Assembly (NCBI RefSeq): GCF_963675585.1 | Contig: NZ_OY776414.1 | Span: forward strand, 3,575,001-3,639,000 | Source of the DNA: an uncultured Draconibacterium sp. | Lineage (GTDB): Bacteria > Bacteroidota > Bacteroidia > Bacteroidales > Prolixibacteraceae | Reading direction: 5' to 3' | Length of the DNA stretch: 64,000 nucleotides | Shown: positions 35,591 to 43,528 of the stretch, in pieces | How the letters are laid out: every line of letters begins with the position of its first letter | Position numbering within the stretch: the first letter of the stretch is position 1 | Position numbers and translations under genes: made by a program | The notes under the pieces: generated by a model | What the model saw: the letters and a program-made list of their open reading frames with translations, nothing else | The model's database searches: none | Told to the model about the DNA's origin: nothing

Positions 35591-37067
35591 AATGGATTTA
35601 AGCACACCCACGCGGCAATCGATAAAAGGATTGGTTTTTATTTTCCTGCAAACCGTTCGGCAAGCCGTGCGTATGTTCTGGGCACTTATTGCAGTTGTAA
35701 TACTTCAGAAAAACCTGGTTGAATACAAAACACTACTTCCCATTGCAGTAGTTGTTATTTTTGTACTTTTTGTTGTGCACTCTGTTTTGTATTACCTCAA
35801 CTTTTATTTTTATGTGAAAGACGGTGAGTTTATCCTTCAGAAAGGTTATTTACGAAAAAAGGTACTTACCATTCCGTTGGAACGGATACAAAGTGTGAAT
35901 ACCAAACAAAACCTCATTCAGCAGGTTTTAGATGTTGTTGCGCTTGAAATAGATACAGCGGGTACTGTCGGGAAAGAGTTAAAAATTCATGCACTCGAAA
36001 AATCTTTTGCCAATGCTTTGCACGACCAGTTAAGCAACAATGCTGTAAGTTCAGAAGCAGAAGAAAATATCGAATCCCGGGCAACTTCAACTACCGAAAG
36101 ATTAATTTTAAAGCTTGAACCAATTGATTTGTTAAAGATCGGAATCAGCCAAAACCATTTGCGAACCGGACTGATTATTCTTGCCTTTGGCTACCAGATT
36201 TTTAACCAGGTTCAGGAAATTTTTAAAGATAAAGCCGATGAATACTCCAACGAGTTTGTAAATTTCATGTCGAATTCGAGTCTTGCCCTGATTGTCTTTC
36301 TGGGTATATTTTTCCTGCTCGTTTCCATTCTAATCTCTCTGCTGCGCACCCTGGTAAAGTATTTCGATTTTAAGCTGATGAAAAAAGAAAATGCATACCG
36401 TGTTGAGGCCGGTATCATTAACAAACGAAATGTGGTTTTGCCGCACAACAAAATTCAGGAACTAAACTGGGAAACCGGCCCCATAAAAAAACAGTTTGGA
36501 ATATATGCACTGGTATTTAAACAGGCCGTTAGCGGGCAAAACAAAAAAGTGCAGCTGGTTGATGCACCGGGTTGTTTAACACAACACCTGGAACTGCTAA
36601 AAAACGATTTGTTTGGTGAAGACAAACTTTCGAGCGCAAGCAAAATTTTCACAAATTCATACTACTTCAGACGATTGTGGCTATTTATGGGATGGCTGCC
36701 GGTGGTTTTAGCTGCTCCGTTTATATATTTCGAATGGCTGATCGGGCTCGCTGCTCTTGTCTGGCTCCTTGCCACTGCGGCTTACAGCTATTTAATTCTG
36801 AAAAAAAGTTATTTCAAAATAAACGAAGATCAGATCCGCGTTTCATCGGGTGCTATTTCACACACCTGGAAGCAGATGGAACTATTCAAAATACAATCGG
36901 TAGAATTTAAACAAACATTTTTTCAGAAACGCCGGTCGCTTGCCAGTTTAAAATTAATGAATGCTTCCGGGACTATTCGTATTCCATACATTCATCAAGA
37001 CCTTGCAAAACAGATATACAATTACTTGCTTTTCCATACCGAAATTTCAAATAAAAGCTGGATGTAA
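35583..37067 (+). CDS. YdbT-like membrane protein with three bPH (DUF304) domains
   Basis: 494-aa inner-membrane protein with about six membrane helices in three pairs (near 30-75, 205-262 and 360-405). Each pair is followed by a bacterial PH domain: EFILQKGYLRKKVLTIPLERIQSVNTKQN near 90, YRVEAGIINKRNVVLPHNKIQELNWETG near 275, and IRVSSGAISHTWKQMELFKIQSVEFKQT near 420. This is the YdbT architecture. The ATG at 35583 overlaps the end of the YdbS-like gene; a GTG at 35577 would also fit. Function in the envelope is inferred from the family. Confidence 0.88.
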   Translation: MSKMDLSTPTRQSIKGLVFIFLQTVRQAVRMFWALIAVVILQKNLVEYKTLLPIAVVVIFVLFVVHSVLYYLNFYFYVKDGEFILQKGYLRKKVLTIPLERIQSVNTKQNLIQQVLDVVALEIDTAGTVGKELKIHALEKSFANALHDQLSNNAVSSEAEENIESRATSTTERLILKLEPIDLLKIGISQNHLRTGLIILAFGYQIFNQVQEIFKDKADEYSNEFVNFMSNSSLALIVFLGIFFLLVSILISLLRTLVKYFDFKLMKKENAYRVEAGIINKRNVVLPHNKIQELNWETGPIKKQFGIYALVFKQAVSGQNKKVQLVDAPGCLTQHLELLKNDLFGEDKLSSASKIFTNSYYFRRLWLFMGWLPVVLAAPFIYFEWLIGLAALVWLLATAAYSYLILKKSYFKINEDQIRVSSGAISHTWKQMELFKIQSVEFKQTFFQKRRSLASLKLMNASGTIRIPYIHQDLAKQIYNYLLFHTEISNKSWM

Positions 37068-37138
37068 GTGCTTAATTATTATTTTAAGGGTTTGATTTTT
37101 GTTGAAACTAAAGAACTAAAGAATAAGACTAATTTATC

Positions 37139-38335
37139 ATGAGCTCAAGAGACCAATTTTTAAAAACTGTTAATCACCAACAATCCAACCGGGTAGTTCT
37201 TGATTTTGGAGCTACCGCAGTAAGTGGAATTCATGTAGAAACCCTTTCAAAATTACGTCGCCATTATGGGCTGCAGCGTAAACCCATTCGTATTATTGAG
37301 CCCTATCAAATGCTTGGTGAAGTAGGTTGGGAATTAATCGATTCGATTGGCATTGATATAATTGGTGCCTGGGGAAAAAATAACCGATTCGGATTTCACA
37401 ACCATGCCCCGTTTAAAGAGTGGAAAACTCCATGGGGACAGCGAGTTATGCTTCCTTTAAAATTTAATACAAGCGGCAACTCAACCGGCGATGTTCTAAT
37501 GCATTTGGGTGGAGATACTTCGCAGGCGGTATGTGCTACAATGCCCAAAACAGCCTATGAGTTTGAAAGTATTGAGAAAGAACCAGAGGATAAAACTGCT
37601 AAGATTGAATTGACAATACCTGATCTGATTTCAGAAACGGATTTGGAACACTGGCGGGTGGAAGTGGACAAAGCTTATTTTTCGGGGAAAGCTGTAATTG
37701 CTGATTTTGGTGGCACTTCGCTGGGAAATATCCCTGAACTCTACCAGAAAAAGTCAATCCAATTCGACAAAATAAAAATCCACCTGGAACGGTTGGGAGA
37801 ACGGGCCATTGAAAATTTGAAACGAATTTTTGCAGTGCTTGGAAATAAAGTGAATGCCGTTGTACTGTGCGACACCAATTTTGGCACTGAAAAAACTTCC
37901 TATAGCTCAGCGGAGCAGTTCGATGCATTTTATCTGCCTTATTACAAACAGCTAAACGAATGGATTCACGAAAATACACAATGGAAAACCTTTAAACACT
38001 CAAAGGGAATTGTGGATAAACTGCTTGAAAGTTTTGTAAAGGCTGGATTTGACATTATTAATCCGGTTGAAACATTTGCTTCGGGCCTGCCTCTCGAAAA
38101 GCTAAAAGAAAAATTTGGGAAAGACCTTGTATTTTGGGGCGGTGGAATCGACACTCGTACTGTTCTTCCTTTTGGTAAACCCGAAGATGTGCGTGCTCAG
38201 GTTTTGAACAACTGCGAAATTTTATCAAAAAATGGCGGTTTTGTTTTTAGTCCGGTCAATAATATTCCGCCAAATGTTCCGGTTGAAAATATGGTTGCTT
38301 TGTTTGAAGCCATAAAAGAATTTAACGGAAAATAA
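37139..38335 (+). CDS. uroporphyrinogen decarboxylase (URO-D) family protein
   Basis: 398-aa TIM-barrel protein of the URO-D/methylcobamide methyltransferase superfamily. It starts with SSRDQFLKTVNHQQSNRVVLDFGATAVSGIH, in place of the URO-D RPPVW motif, so haem synthesis is unlikely. Later blocks are HSKGIVDKLLESFVKAGFDIINPVE and DLVFWGGGIDTRTVLPFGKPEDVRAQV, both typical of the family. Similar proteins are frequent near glycan-degradation genes in Bacteroidota, with no established reaction. It is bounded by a terminator and sits before an alpha-L-fucosidase gene, so a shared role is possible but not shown. Confidence 0.85.
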   Translation: MSSRDQFLKTVNHQQSNRVVLDFGATAVSGIHVETLSKLRRHYGLQRKPIRIIEPYQMLGEVGWELIDSIGIDIIGAWGKNNRFGFHNHAPFKEWKTPWGQRVMLPLKFNTSGNSTGDVLMHLGGDTSQAVCATMPKTAYEFESIEKEPEDKTAKIELTIPDLISETDLEHWRVEVDKAYFSGKAVIADFGGTSLGNIPELYQKKSIQFDKIKIHLERLGERAIENLKRIFAVLGNKVNAVVLCDTNFGTEKTSYSSAEQFDAFYLPYYKQLNEWIHENTQWKTFKHSKGIVDKLLESFVKAGFDIINPVETFASGLPLEKLKEKFGKDLVFWGGGIDTRTVLPFGKPEDVRAQVLNNCEILSKNGGFVFSPVNNIPPNVPVENMVALFEAIKEFNGK

Positions 38336-38347
38336 TTATACTTTTAC

Positions 38348-38386
38348 AGTCGCAGTCTCAAAATCAGAAGATTGCGACTTTTTTTA
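38348..38386 (+). terminator. intrinsic terminator after the URO-D gene
   Basis: Stem AGTCGCA.TCT pairs with AGA.TGCGACT (38348-38358 and 38369-38379), with one internal G/T mismatch, followed by an eight-T tract. It separates the URO-D and fucosidase genes. Confidence 0.85.
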
Positions 38387-38404
38387 TAACCTAATCAATT
38401 AAAC

Positions 38405-39781
38405 ATGAAAAAGATTCTCCTTCTTCTTGTTGTTCTTCTATTTGTTATTAGCGGCTATTCGCAGCAATATAAAAACAACTGGAAATCAATTGACAGCCGA
38501 CCTGTTCCCGAATGGTTCGAAGATGTAAAGTTTGGAATTTTTATCCATTGGGGTGTTTATTCCGTTCCGGCCTGGGCTCCTGCCAATGCCGATATTGGAG
38601 TGTATGCAAAATACTCGGAATGGTACTGGAGTCGTATTAACGACAACAGCGATGCCGGCAAACTTTTCCGCGAATACCACAACACGATGTATGGAGAAGA
38701 TTTTCAGTACCAGGATTTTGCGCCGCAATTTAAAGCACAACACTGGGATCCGGAACAATGGGCCGAACTTTTTAAACGTGCCGGGGCCAAATATGTGGTT
38801 TTAACATCGAAACACCACGAAGGGTTTACTTTGTGGCCCAGCGAACAAAGCTGGAACTGGAACAGTGTTGACATTGGTCCGCATCGCGATATTTGCGGCG
38901 ATTTAACAAAAGCAGTAAAAGATGCCGGTTTACACATGGGATTTTATTACTCGCTATACGAATGGTACAATCCGCTTTACCACAACAATCTTGAAAAATA
39001 CGTCGACGACCACATGATTCCGCAAATGAAAGATTTGGTTAACAGTTACAAACCCGATCTTTTATGGACGGACGGCGAATGGGACCACCCAAGTGAGAAG
39101 TGGAAAAGCACGGAGTTTTTGGCCTGGCTGTACGACGATTCGCCTGTAAAAAACAGCATTTGTGTAAACGATCGCTGGGGAAAAGAAACGCGCAGTAAAC
39201 ACGGAGGTTTTTATACCACCGAATACGATCTGGTTCACGAAGGGCAAAAAGGTGAAATACAAAAAGCCTGGGAAGAGTGCCGCGGCATTGGAACTTCGTT
39301 TGGATACAACCAAATGGAAACTCCTGACAATTATATGACTTCGGATGCCTTAATTGATATGCTTGTTGCAAAAGTAGCCGACGGCGGAAATCTTTTACTC
39401 GATGTAGGACCAACTGCCGATGGCCGCATACCCGCCATTCAGCAACAACGACTTTTTGATATTGGCGACTGGCTGCAACTAAATGGCGAAGCCATTTACG
39501 GCACCCGGAAATGGAACGATGCCGATGAAAACAAACACGACAATGTTTATTACACACGAAAAGGGAACGATTTATATGTGCTTTGTACCCGTTTCCCCGA
39601 ATCTTCGATCGAAATTAAAGGAATTAAAAAAGTTTCGAACGTGAATTTGTTGGGATTTAACGGAGAAGTGAATTATAAGAAATCGGGCAAAAAAGTGACG
39701 ATAAACATTCCTCAACTTTCGCCGCTTACAAACCCAAGCGAATATGCCTGGGTATTTAAAATTGAAAACGCATTTAAATAA
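38405..39781 (+). CDS. alpha-L-fucosidase, GH29 family
   Basis: Secreted glycoside hydrolase (458 aa) that removes alpha-L-fucose. A signal peptide (ILLLLVVLLFVISGYS) ends near residue 19. GH29 features: PEWFEDVKFGIFIHWGVYSVPAWAP near 35-60, YVVLTSKHHEGFTLWPSE near 130, and the nucleophile Asp223 in PDLLWTDGEWD. The acid/base residue cannot be fixed by eye. The C-terminal beta domain starts near 385. The hexokinase gene begins seven bases after its stop, forming an operon. Confidence 0.94.
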   Translation: MKKILLLLVVLLFVISGYSQQYKNNWKSIDSRPVPEWFEDVKFGIFIHWGVYSVPAWAPANADIGVYAKYSEWYWSRINDNSDAGKLFREYHNTMYGEDFQYQDFAPQFKAQHWDPEQWAELFKRAGAKYVVLTSKHHEGFTLWPSEQSWNWNSVDIGPHRDICGDLTKAVKDAGLHMGFYYSLYEWYNPLYHNNLEKYVDDHMIPQMKDLVNSYKPDLLWTDGEWDHPSEKWKSTEFLAWLYDDSPVKNSICVNDRWGKETRSKHGGFYTTEYDLVHEGQKGEIQKAWEECRGIGTSFGYNQMETPDNYMTSDALIDMLVAKVADGGNLLLDVGPTADGRIPAIQQQRLFDIGDWLQLNGEAIYGTRKWNDADENKHDNVYYTRKGNDLYVLCTRFPESSIEIKGIKKVSNVNLLGFNGEVNYKKSGKKVTINIPQLSPLTNPSEYAWVFKIENAFK

Positions 39782-39788
39782 AATACAA

Positions 39789-41066
39789 ATGACTAAAGCA
39801 ACTAACTTTTTAAGATCACACAAAATGACTGCTGACGATATTAATATCAAGGAAATGGTCAGCACTTTTTTATCGGAAATGGAAAATGGTTTAGCCGGCA
39901 AAGAAAGCTCGCTTTTAATGCTGCCAACCTATATTGAAGCCGACGGCGAAGTAAAAGCCAACGAACCAGTTATTGCAATTGATGCAGGAGGAACAAACTT
40001 TAGAGCTGCCAAAGTATATTTCGATGAAAATCTGAAACTGGTAACAGAAAACATTCAGAAGGCAAAAATGCCGGGTATTGATGTGGAATTATCGAAGGAA
40101 GAATTCTTCAGCACCTTTGCCGATTATTTAAAAGATTATAAATCGGTTTCGGAAAAGGTAGGTTTTTGCTTTTCGTATTCAGCCGAAATTTTTCCAAACA
40201 AAGATGGAAAGCTAATTGAATGGAGCAAGGAAGTAAAAGCCCCCGAAGTTATTGGAACTATGATTGGTGAAGAGCTTCTGGCTGCCATGGGCACACCCGA
40301 AAAACAATTGGTTTTAATGAACGATACGGTTTCAACTCTGTTGGCCGGGAAAGCTGCTCGCGCCGTAAAAGCGTACGATACTTACATTGGCTTTATTCTG
40401 GGTACCGGTACAAATACCAGCTACATTGAGGCAAACAAAAACATCACAAAAACGGCTGACCTGGATATGGAAGACAGCCAGATTATAAACATCGAATCTG
40501 GTGCGTTTGGCAAGGCTCCACGTACCGATATTGATGTTGCCTTTGACAATACCACAAAAAATCCGGGACGTTATGCTTTTGAGAAAATGTTTTCGGGAGG
40601 TTACCTGGGCGGACTTTGCACAACGGCATTAAAAACTGCCGCAGCCGAAGGTGTTTTCGACGACGCCTCTGCCTTTGTAAATCTGGAAGAACTCAGCACC
40701 GAAGATGTAAACAAATATGTACACGGAATTGAAGATGCCAAAAGCATTTTACCAGGTGTATTTACACACGAATCGGACAAACTGGTGGCTGCCGAAATTA
40801 TTGACGGATTAATTGAACGCGCTGCAAAACTGGTTGCTGCAAATATTGCAGCGGTAATCTTAAAAACCGGCAAAGCTAAGTCGCACGAAAAACCTGTTTT
40901 AATGACCATTGAAGGAACTACCTTTTACAAACTTCATGGTTTCAGAACCATGTTTGAAAAATTCCTGCAAGACTTCCTGTCGGGCGAGAACAAACGTTAT
41001 TACGAGATTGTAGAAGTTGAAAACTCGAGCTTACTTGGCGCTGCCATTGCAGCCATTGTAAATTAG
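39789..41066 (+). CDS. hexokinase-family sugar kinase
   Basis: Cytoplasmic ATP-dependent hexose kinase of the eukaryotic-like hexokinase family, 425 aa. Motifs: IAIDAGGTNFRAAKV (phosphate-1, residue about 70-84), VLMNDTVSTLLAGKAA (substrate/adenosine region), FILGTGTNTSYIE (phosphate-2) and TIEGTTFYKLHGFR. The start ATG 39789 is seven bases after the fucosidase stop; an upstream in-frame start would overlap it. The pairing of a fucosidase with a hexokinase is unusual, since L-fucose is not a hexokinase substrate; other released sugars such as glucose, galactose or mannose would be. Ends at a strong terminator. Confidence 0.92.
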   Translation: MTKATNFLRSHKMTADDINIKEMVSTFLSEMENGLAGKESSLLMLPTYIEADGEVKANEPVIAIDAGGTNFRAAKVYFDENLKLVTENIQKAKMPGIDVELSKEEFFSTFADYLKDYKSVSEKVGFCFSYSAEIFPNKDGKLIEWSKEVKAPEVIGTMIGEELLAAMGTPEKQLVLMNDTVSTLLAGKAARAVKAYDTYIGFILGTGTNTSYIEANKNITKTADLDMEDSQIINIESGAFGKAPRTDIDVAFDNTTKNPGRYAFEKMFSGGYLGGLCTTALKTAAAEGVFDDASAFVNLEELSTEDVNKYVHGIEDAKSILPGVFTHESDKLVAAEIIDGLIERAAKLVAANIAAVILKTGKAKSHEKPVLMTIEGTTFYKLHGFRTMFEKFLQDFLSGENKRYYEIVEVENSSLLGAAIAAIVN

Positions 41067-41103
41067 CAAAAAGGCTTCAGTCTCAGCGGCTGTAAACAGA
41101 ATT

Positions 41104-41152
41104 AAGGATGCCATCCATGTTTTTTCAAACACAGGGATGGCATCCTTTTTTT
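41104..41152 (+). terminator. intrinsic terminator after hexokinase
   Basis: Perfect 13-bp stem: AAGGATGCCATCC (41104-41116) with GGATGGCATCCTT (41135-41147), followed by TTTTT. The loop is 18 bases. Confidence 0.92.
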
Positions 41153-41161
41153 GTGAAACAA

Positions 41162-41902
41162 TTAAACCAACTGCAACACTTTTGATTTCATTAAATCAAG
41201 TAGAAAAACGTGCTGGAACCGCGATTGAAAATTTTCGTGAAGGATTTTATTACTTAGATTAAAACTTTTTACACCACGAAGACGGTCGGTGGTAATTAGC
41301 AGCCAGTAATAATTCAAATGCTGTTTTTGATACAAGCGTAGTTTTTCGTCCTTTTTATAAATGGATTGCCGTATATCGTCAACTACATCATTGGAAATCC
41401 CCAGATTGTTTGCGCGTTCCCAAATGGCCGTTTCCAGCTTTGGATGATGAACCATCAGAATTCCGTTTAATCCGTCGGGCAATTCATTTTTTGGTATTAC
41501 GATTTTGTAAAAACTATTCTCCTTTTTGCCAGTTAATTTATTACGCATCAAAGCCGACACCTGTGCAATTACTGCAATTTCGCGTTCCGGACTTATTTTT
41601 TTATGCTCTGAAAACATAAACTTCACAAACAATTTTACTTTACTGTGGTGTTCAAAAAGTTCTTTTGCAGCTAAAATAAGTCCATTCCGAAAACCAATTT
41701 CTTCACGTTGTTCTTCGTCGGGGATAGTTGCACTGGCAGGATTTAAACGGGTAAGTTCAATTCCCAGCAAGTGTTTGTTTTTCATTTTAACAATAAAATC
41801 AGGCGACTCGGACGGAACAGCGCTTCCTGTTGGGAATTCAGGATAACACGACCTAAAATAATCCATCAATAAAATTTCGAGCTGCTTTTTTTCTTCTTGC
41901 AT
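41162..41902 (-). CDS. hypothetical protein with a possible PD-(D/E)XK nuclease-like motif
   Basis: 246-aa soluble protein I do not recognise. Residues 34-51 run PDFIVKMKNKHLLGIELT: Pro-Asp (34-35), then a beta-strand-like stretch and Glu49-Leu-Thr51. This resembles the D...(E/Q)xK-type core of PD-(D/E)XK nuclease-like folds, with Thr in place of Lys. The rest (residues 100-246) is mixed helix and strand, including DEKLRLYQKQHLNYYWLLITTDRLRG. No export signal or membrane helix. It lies 13 bases after the nucleoside hydrolase gene on the same strand, so co-transcription is likely. The nuclease idea is only a pattern. Confidence 0.6.
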   Translation of the reverse strand: MQEEKKQLEILLMDYFRSCYPEFPTGSAVPSESPDFIVKMKNKHLLGIELTRLNPASATIPDEEQREEIGFRNGLILAAKELFEHHSKVKLFVKFMFSEHKKISPEREIAVIAQVSALMRNKLTGKKENSFYKIVIPKNELPDGLNGILMVHHPKLETAIWERANNLGISNDVVDDIRQSIYKKDEKLRLYQKQHLNYYWLLITTDRLRGVKSFNLSNKILHENFQSRFQHVFLLDLMKSKVLQLV

Positions 41903-41915
41903 AATTTTACCGAAG

Positions 41916-42926
41916 CTATTTTTCAGGGCTTGTTTTTTTCATCAACTCAAATAAATCGTTCACAATGGCATCCCTGTTAAAATTCTCCCAAATAATTACT
42001 TTAGACTGATTGTCGGGTTGCTCTTCCCAGGCTGTGCCAATTAGTTTGGGAGCGGGAATTTCCTGTTTCTGCCCCCATTTTTCATTTTTCAGAATGGCTA
42101 AAACCACCATGTCGAACAGTGCCCGTGAAGGCGGATTTCCATACATTTCGGCCTTTGCAAAAAGATGAGCGGAATAATCGCCAAAACGGTTAAAATCACC
42201 ACCGTGGCGGCCTGTAATTGTTTGCGACGAAATTGGCCCGGCTCCTTTCATGTGTGCATCCATTTCGGCCGGAGTAACAGTTACCGATGCAGTTCCACTT
42301 GGCTCGCCATAACGTACGGTAACCATTTCAAACTCAACTCCCGACTCAATTACCGGATTTACAGAGCTAATGTCGTTTTCAAGGTTATATTCCCCCGGAT
42401 CGGGATAATTGCCACCCAGCCAAACCACACGAACTTTATCAATAATTTTAGGCTCTTTTAAAATGGCTAAAGCAATATTTGTAAGCTTCCCAATGGGAAC
42501 AAGCACCAACTTTTCATCCTTCATTTTCATGGCCTCGCTGATAATAAAATCAACTGCCGGCTGACCGTCAAAACCGGGTTGCGAAATGCTTGGGGCAATT
42601 TCTTCGTAACTTTTGTCGGCACCCATAAAAAGCGGAACTTTTTCGCCCAAATCAAACAAAGTTATAATCCGTTCAGCCTCATCGTACTGCCCCTGAATTC
42701 CAAAACCGTTGGCTGTGTTATTTACGGTAACACCAAGCACATCAAAAACATCGGGATTTAAAAATGCATACGCCAAAGCATGTTGGTCGTCCAATTCGTT
42801 GTTTGCATCGGTATCAATCAGGATTTTTAGCTTTTTAACAGAATTATTTTTAGCTTTTTCGGAAGTAGGTTTGCATGCAGCCAATAAAAATAAGGCCAGT
42901 AAGCATATCGAAATATTTTTCACCAT
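41916..42926 (-). CDS. nucleoside hydrolase-family lipoprotein
   Basis: 336-aa exported lipoprotein: signal ICLLALFLLAAC with Cys18. The calcium-binding nucleoside hydrolase motif is DTDANNELDDQHAL (Asp38, Asp40, Asp46, Asp47), a variant of DTDPGIDD, and GVTVNN and VRVVWLGGNYPDPGEYNLENDISS near residues 170-195 complete the fold. Related exported members cleave ribonucleosides or act on other ribosides. The ATG at 42926 starts the signal peptide; a longer upstream frame has no signal. It precedes the hypothetical gene and diverges from the small membrane protein at 43012. Confidence 0.85.
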   Translation of the reverse strand: MVKNISICLLALFLLAACKPTSEKAKNNSVKKLKILIDTDANNELDDQHALAYAFLNPDVFDVLGVTVNNTANGFGIQGQYDEAERIITLFDLGEKVPLFMGADKSYEEIAPSISQPGFDGQPAVDFIISEAMKMKDEKLVLVPIGKLTNIALAILKEPKIIDKVRVVWLGGNYPDPGEYNLENDISSVNPVIESGVEFEMVTVRYGEPSGTASVTVTPAEMDAHMKGAGPISSQTITGRHGGDFNRFGDYSAHLFAKAEMYGNPPSRALFDMVVLAILKNEKWGQKQEIPAPKLIGTAWEEQPDNQSKVIIWENFNRDAIVNDLFELMKKTSPEK

Positions 42927-43011
42927 TTTATGATTGTTTTGTTCAAATATAAAAACTATTTCAAAGCTTATTTGTAGTAGTAATACAATATATTTAAAAA
43001 ATAGAAAAACG

Positions 43012-43452
43012 ATGTACACAGGTCTTTTACACGCACATAATGGTTTCCGGTGGTTGGTATTGCTGGCATTGCTAATTTCAATAGTTTTAGCCTTCACGGG
43101 ATGGTTTGGCAAACGTGACTGGAATAAAAGTGATAAACTAAGTGGTTTGTTACTTGTGCTTTTTATGGATTTACAATTCTTAATTGGAATTGTATTGTAT
43201 GCATTTGTGAGCCCGCTTACAAAAAGTGCCTTTAACGATTTTGGGGCTGCCATGGGTAATTCAGAACTGCGTTTTTATGCGGTGGAACACATTTTAATGA
43301 TGATAGTGGCTTTGGCTCTGGTCCACATTGGACGAGCAAAATCGAAAAAAGATGTTGCTTCGTGGAAAAAACATCGTTCGGCTGCAATTTTTTACACCAT
43401 AGGATTGGTACTTATTTTGGCCGCCATTCCATGGGACCGAGCCTTTGTTTAA
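43012..43452 (+). CDS. small four-helix membrane protein
   Basis: 146-aa integral membrane protein with about four helices (residues 13-33, 43-64, 87-106, 122-142). Conserved-looking histidines lie near the helix ends: LLHAHNGFRW at 5-14, AVEHILMM near 88 and LVHIGRAKS near 103, a pattern often seen in heme-binding membrane proteins. I do not recognise a named family with confidence. It is a single gene with a terminator directly after it (43464-43487) and a gap of 85 bases to the diverging nucleoside hydrolase gene. Confidence 0.7.
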   Translation: MYTGLLHAHNGFRWLVLLALLISIVLAFTGWFGKRDWNKSDKLSGLLLVLFMDLQFLIGIVLYAFVSPLTKSAFNDFGAAMGNSELRFYAVEHILMMIVALALVHIGRAKSKKDVASWKKHRSAAIFYTIGLVLILAAIPWDRAFV

Positions 43453-43463
43453 AAACTAAAAAA

Positions 43464-43489
43464 GCTGCGAAAAATTCATTTCGCAGCCT
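43464..43489. terminator. hairpin between converging genes
   Basis: GCTGCGAAA (43464-43472) pairs with TTTCGCAGC (43479-43487), A-rich before and CTTT after. It may serve both the membrane protein gene and the acyl-CoA synthetase gene. Confidence 0.7.
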
Positions 43490-43528
43490 TTCAAAAGTTT
43501 GGTTCAGCTGTGCTTGTGCACAAATATT

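Noticed and set aside
39039-39557. Minus-strand open frame of 172 codons inside the fucosidase gene
   Set aside because: Fully antisense to a well-supported GH29 gene; composition is that of a reverse-frame shadow.
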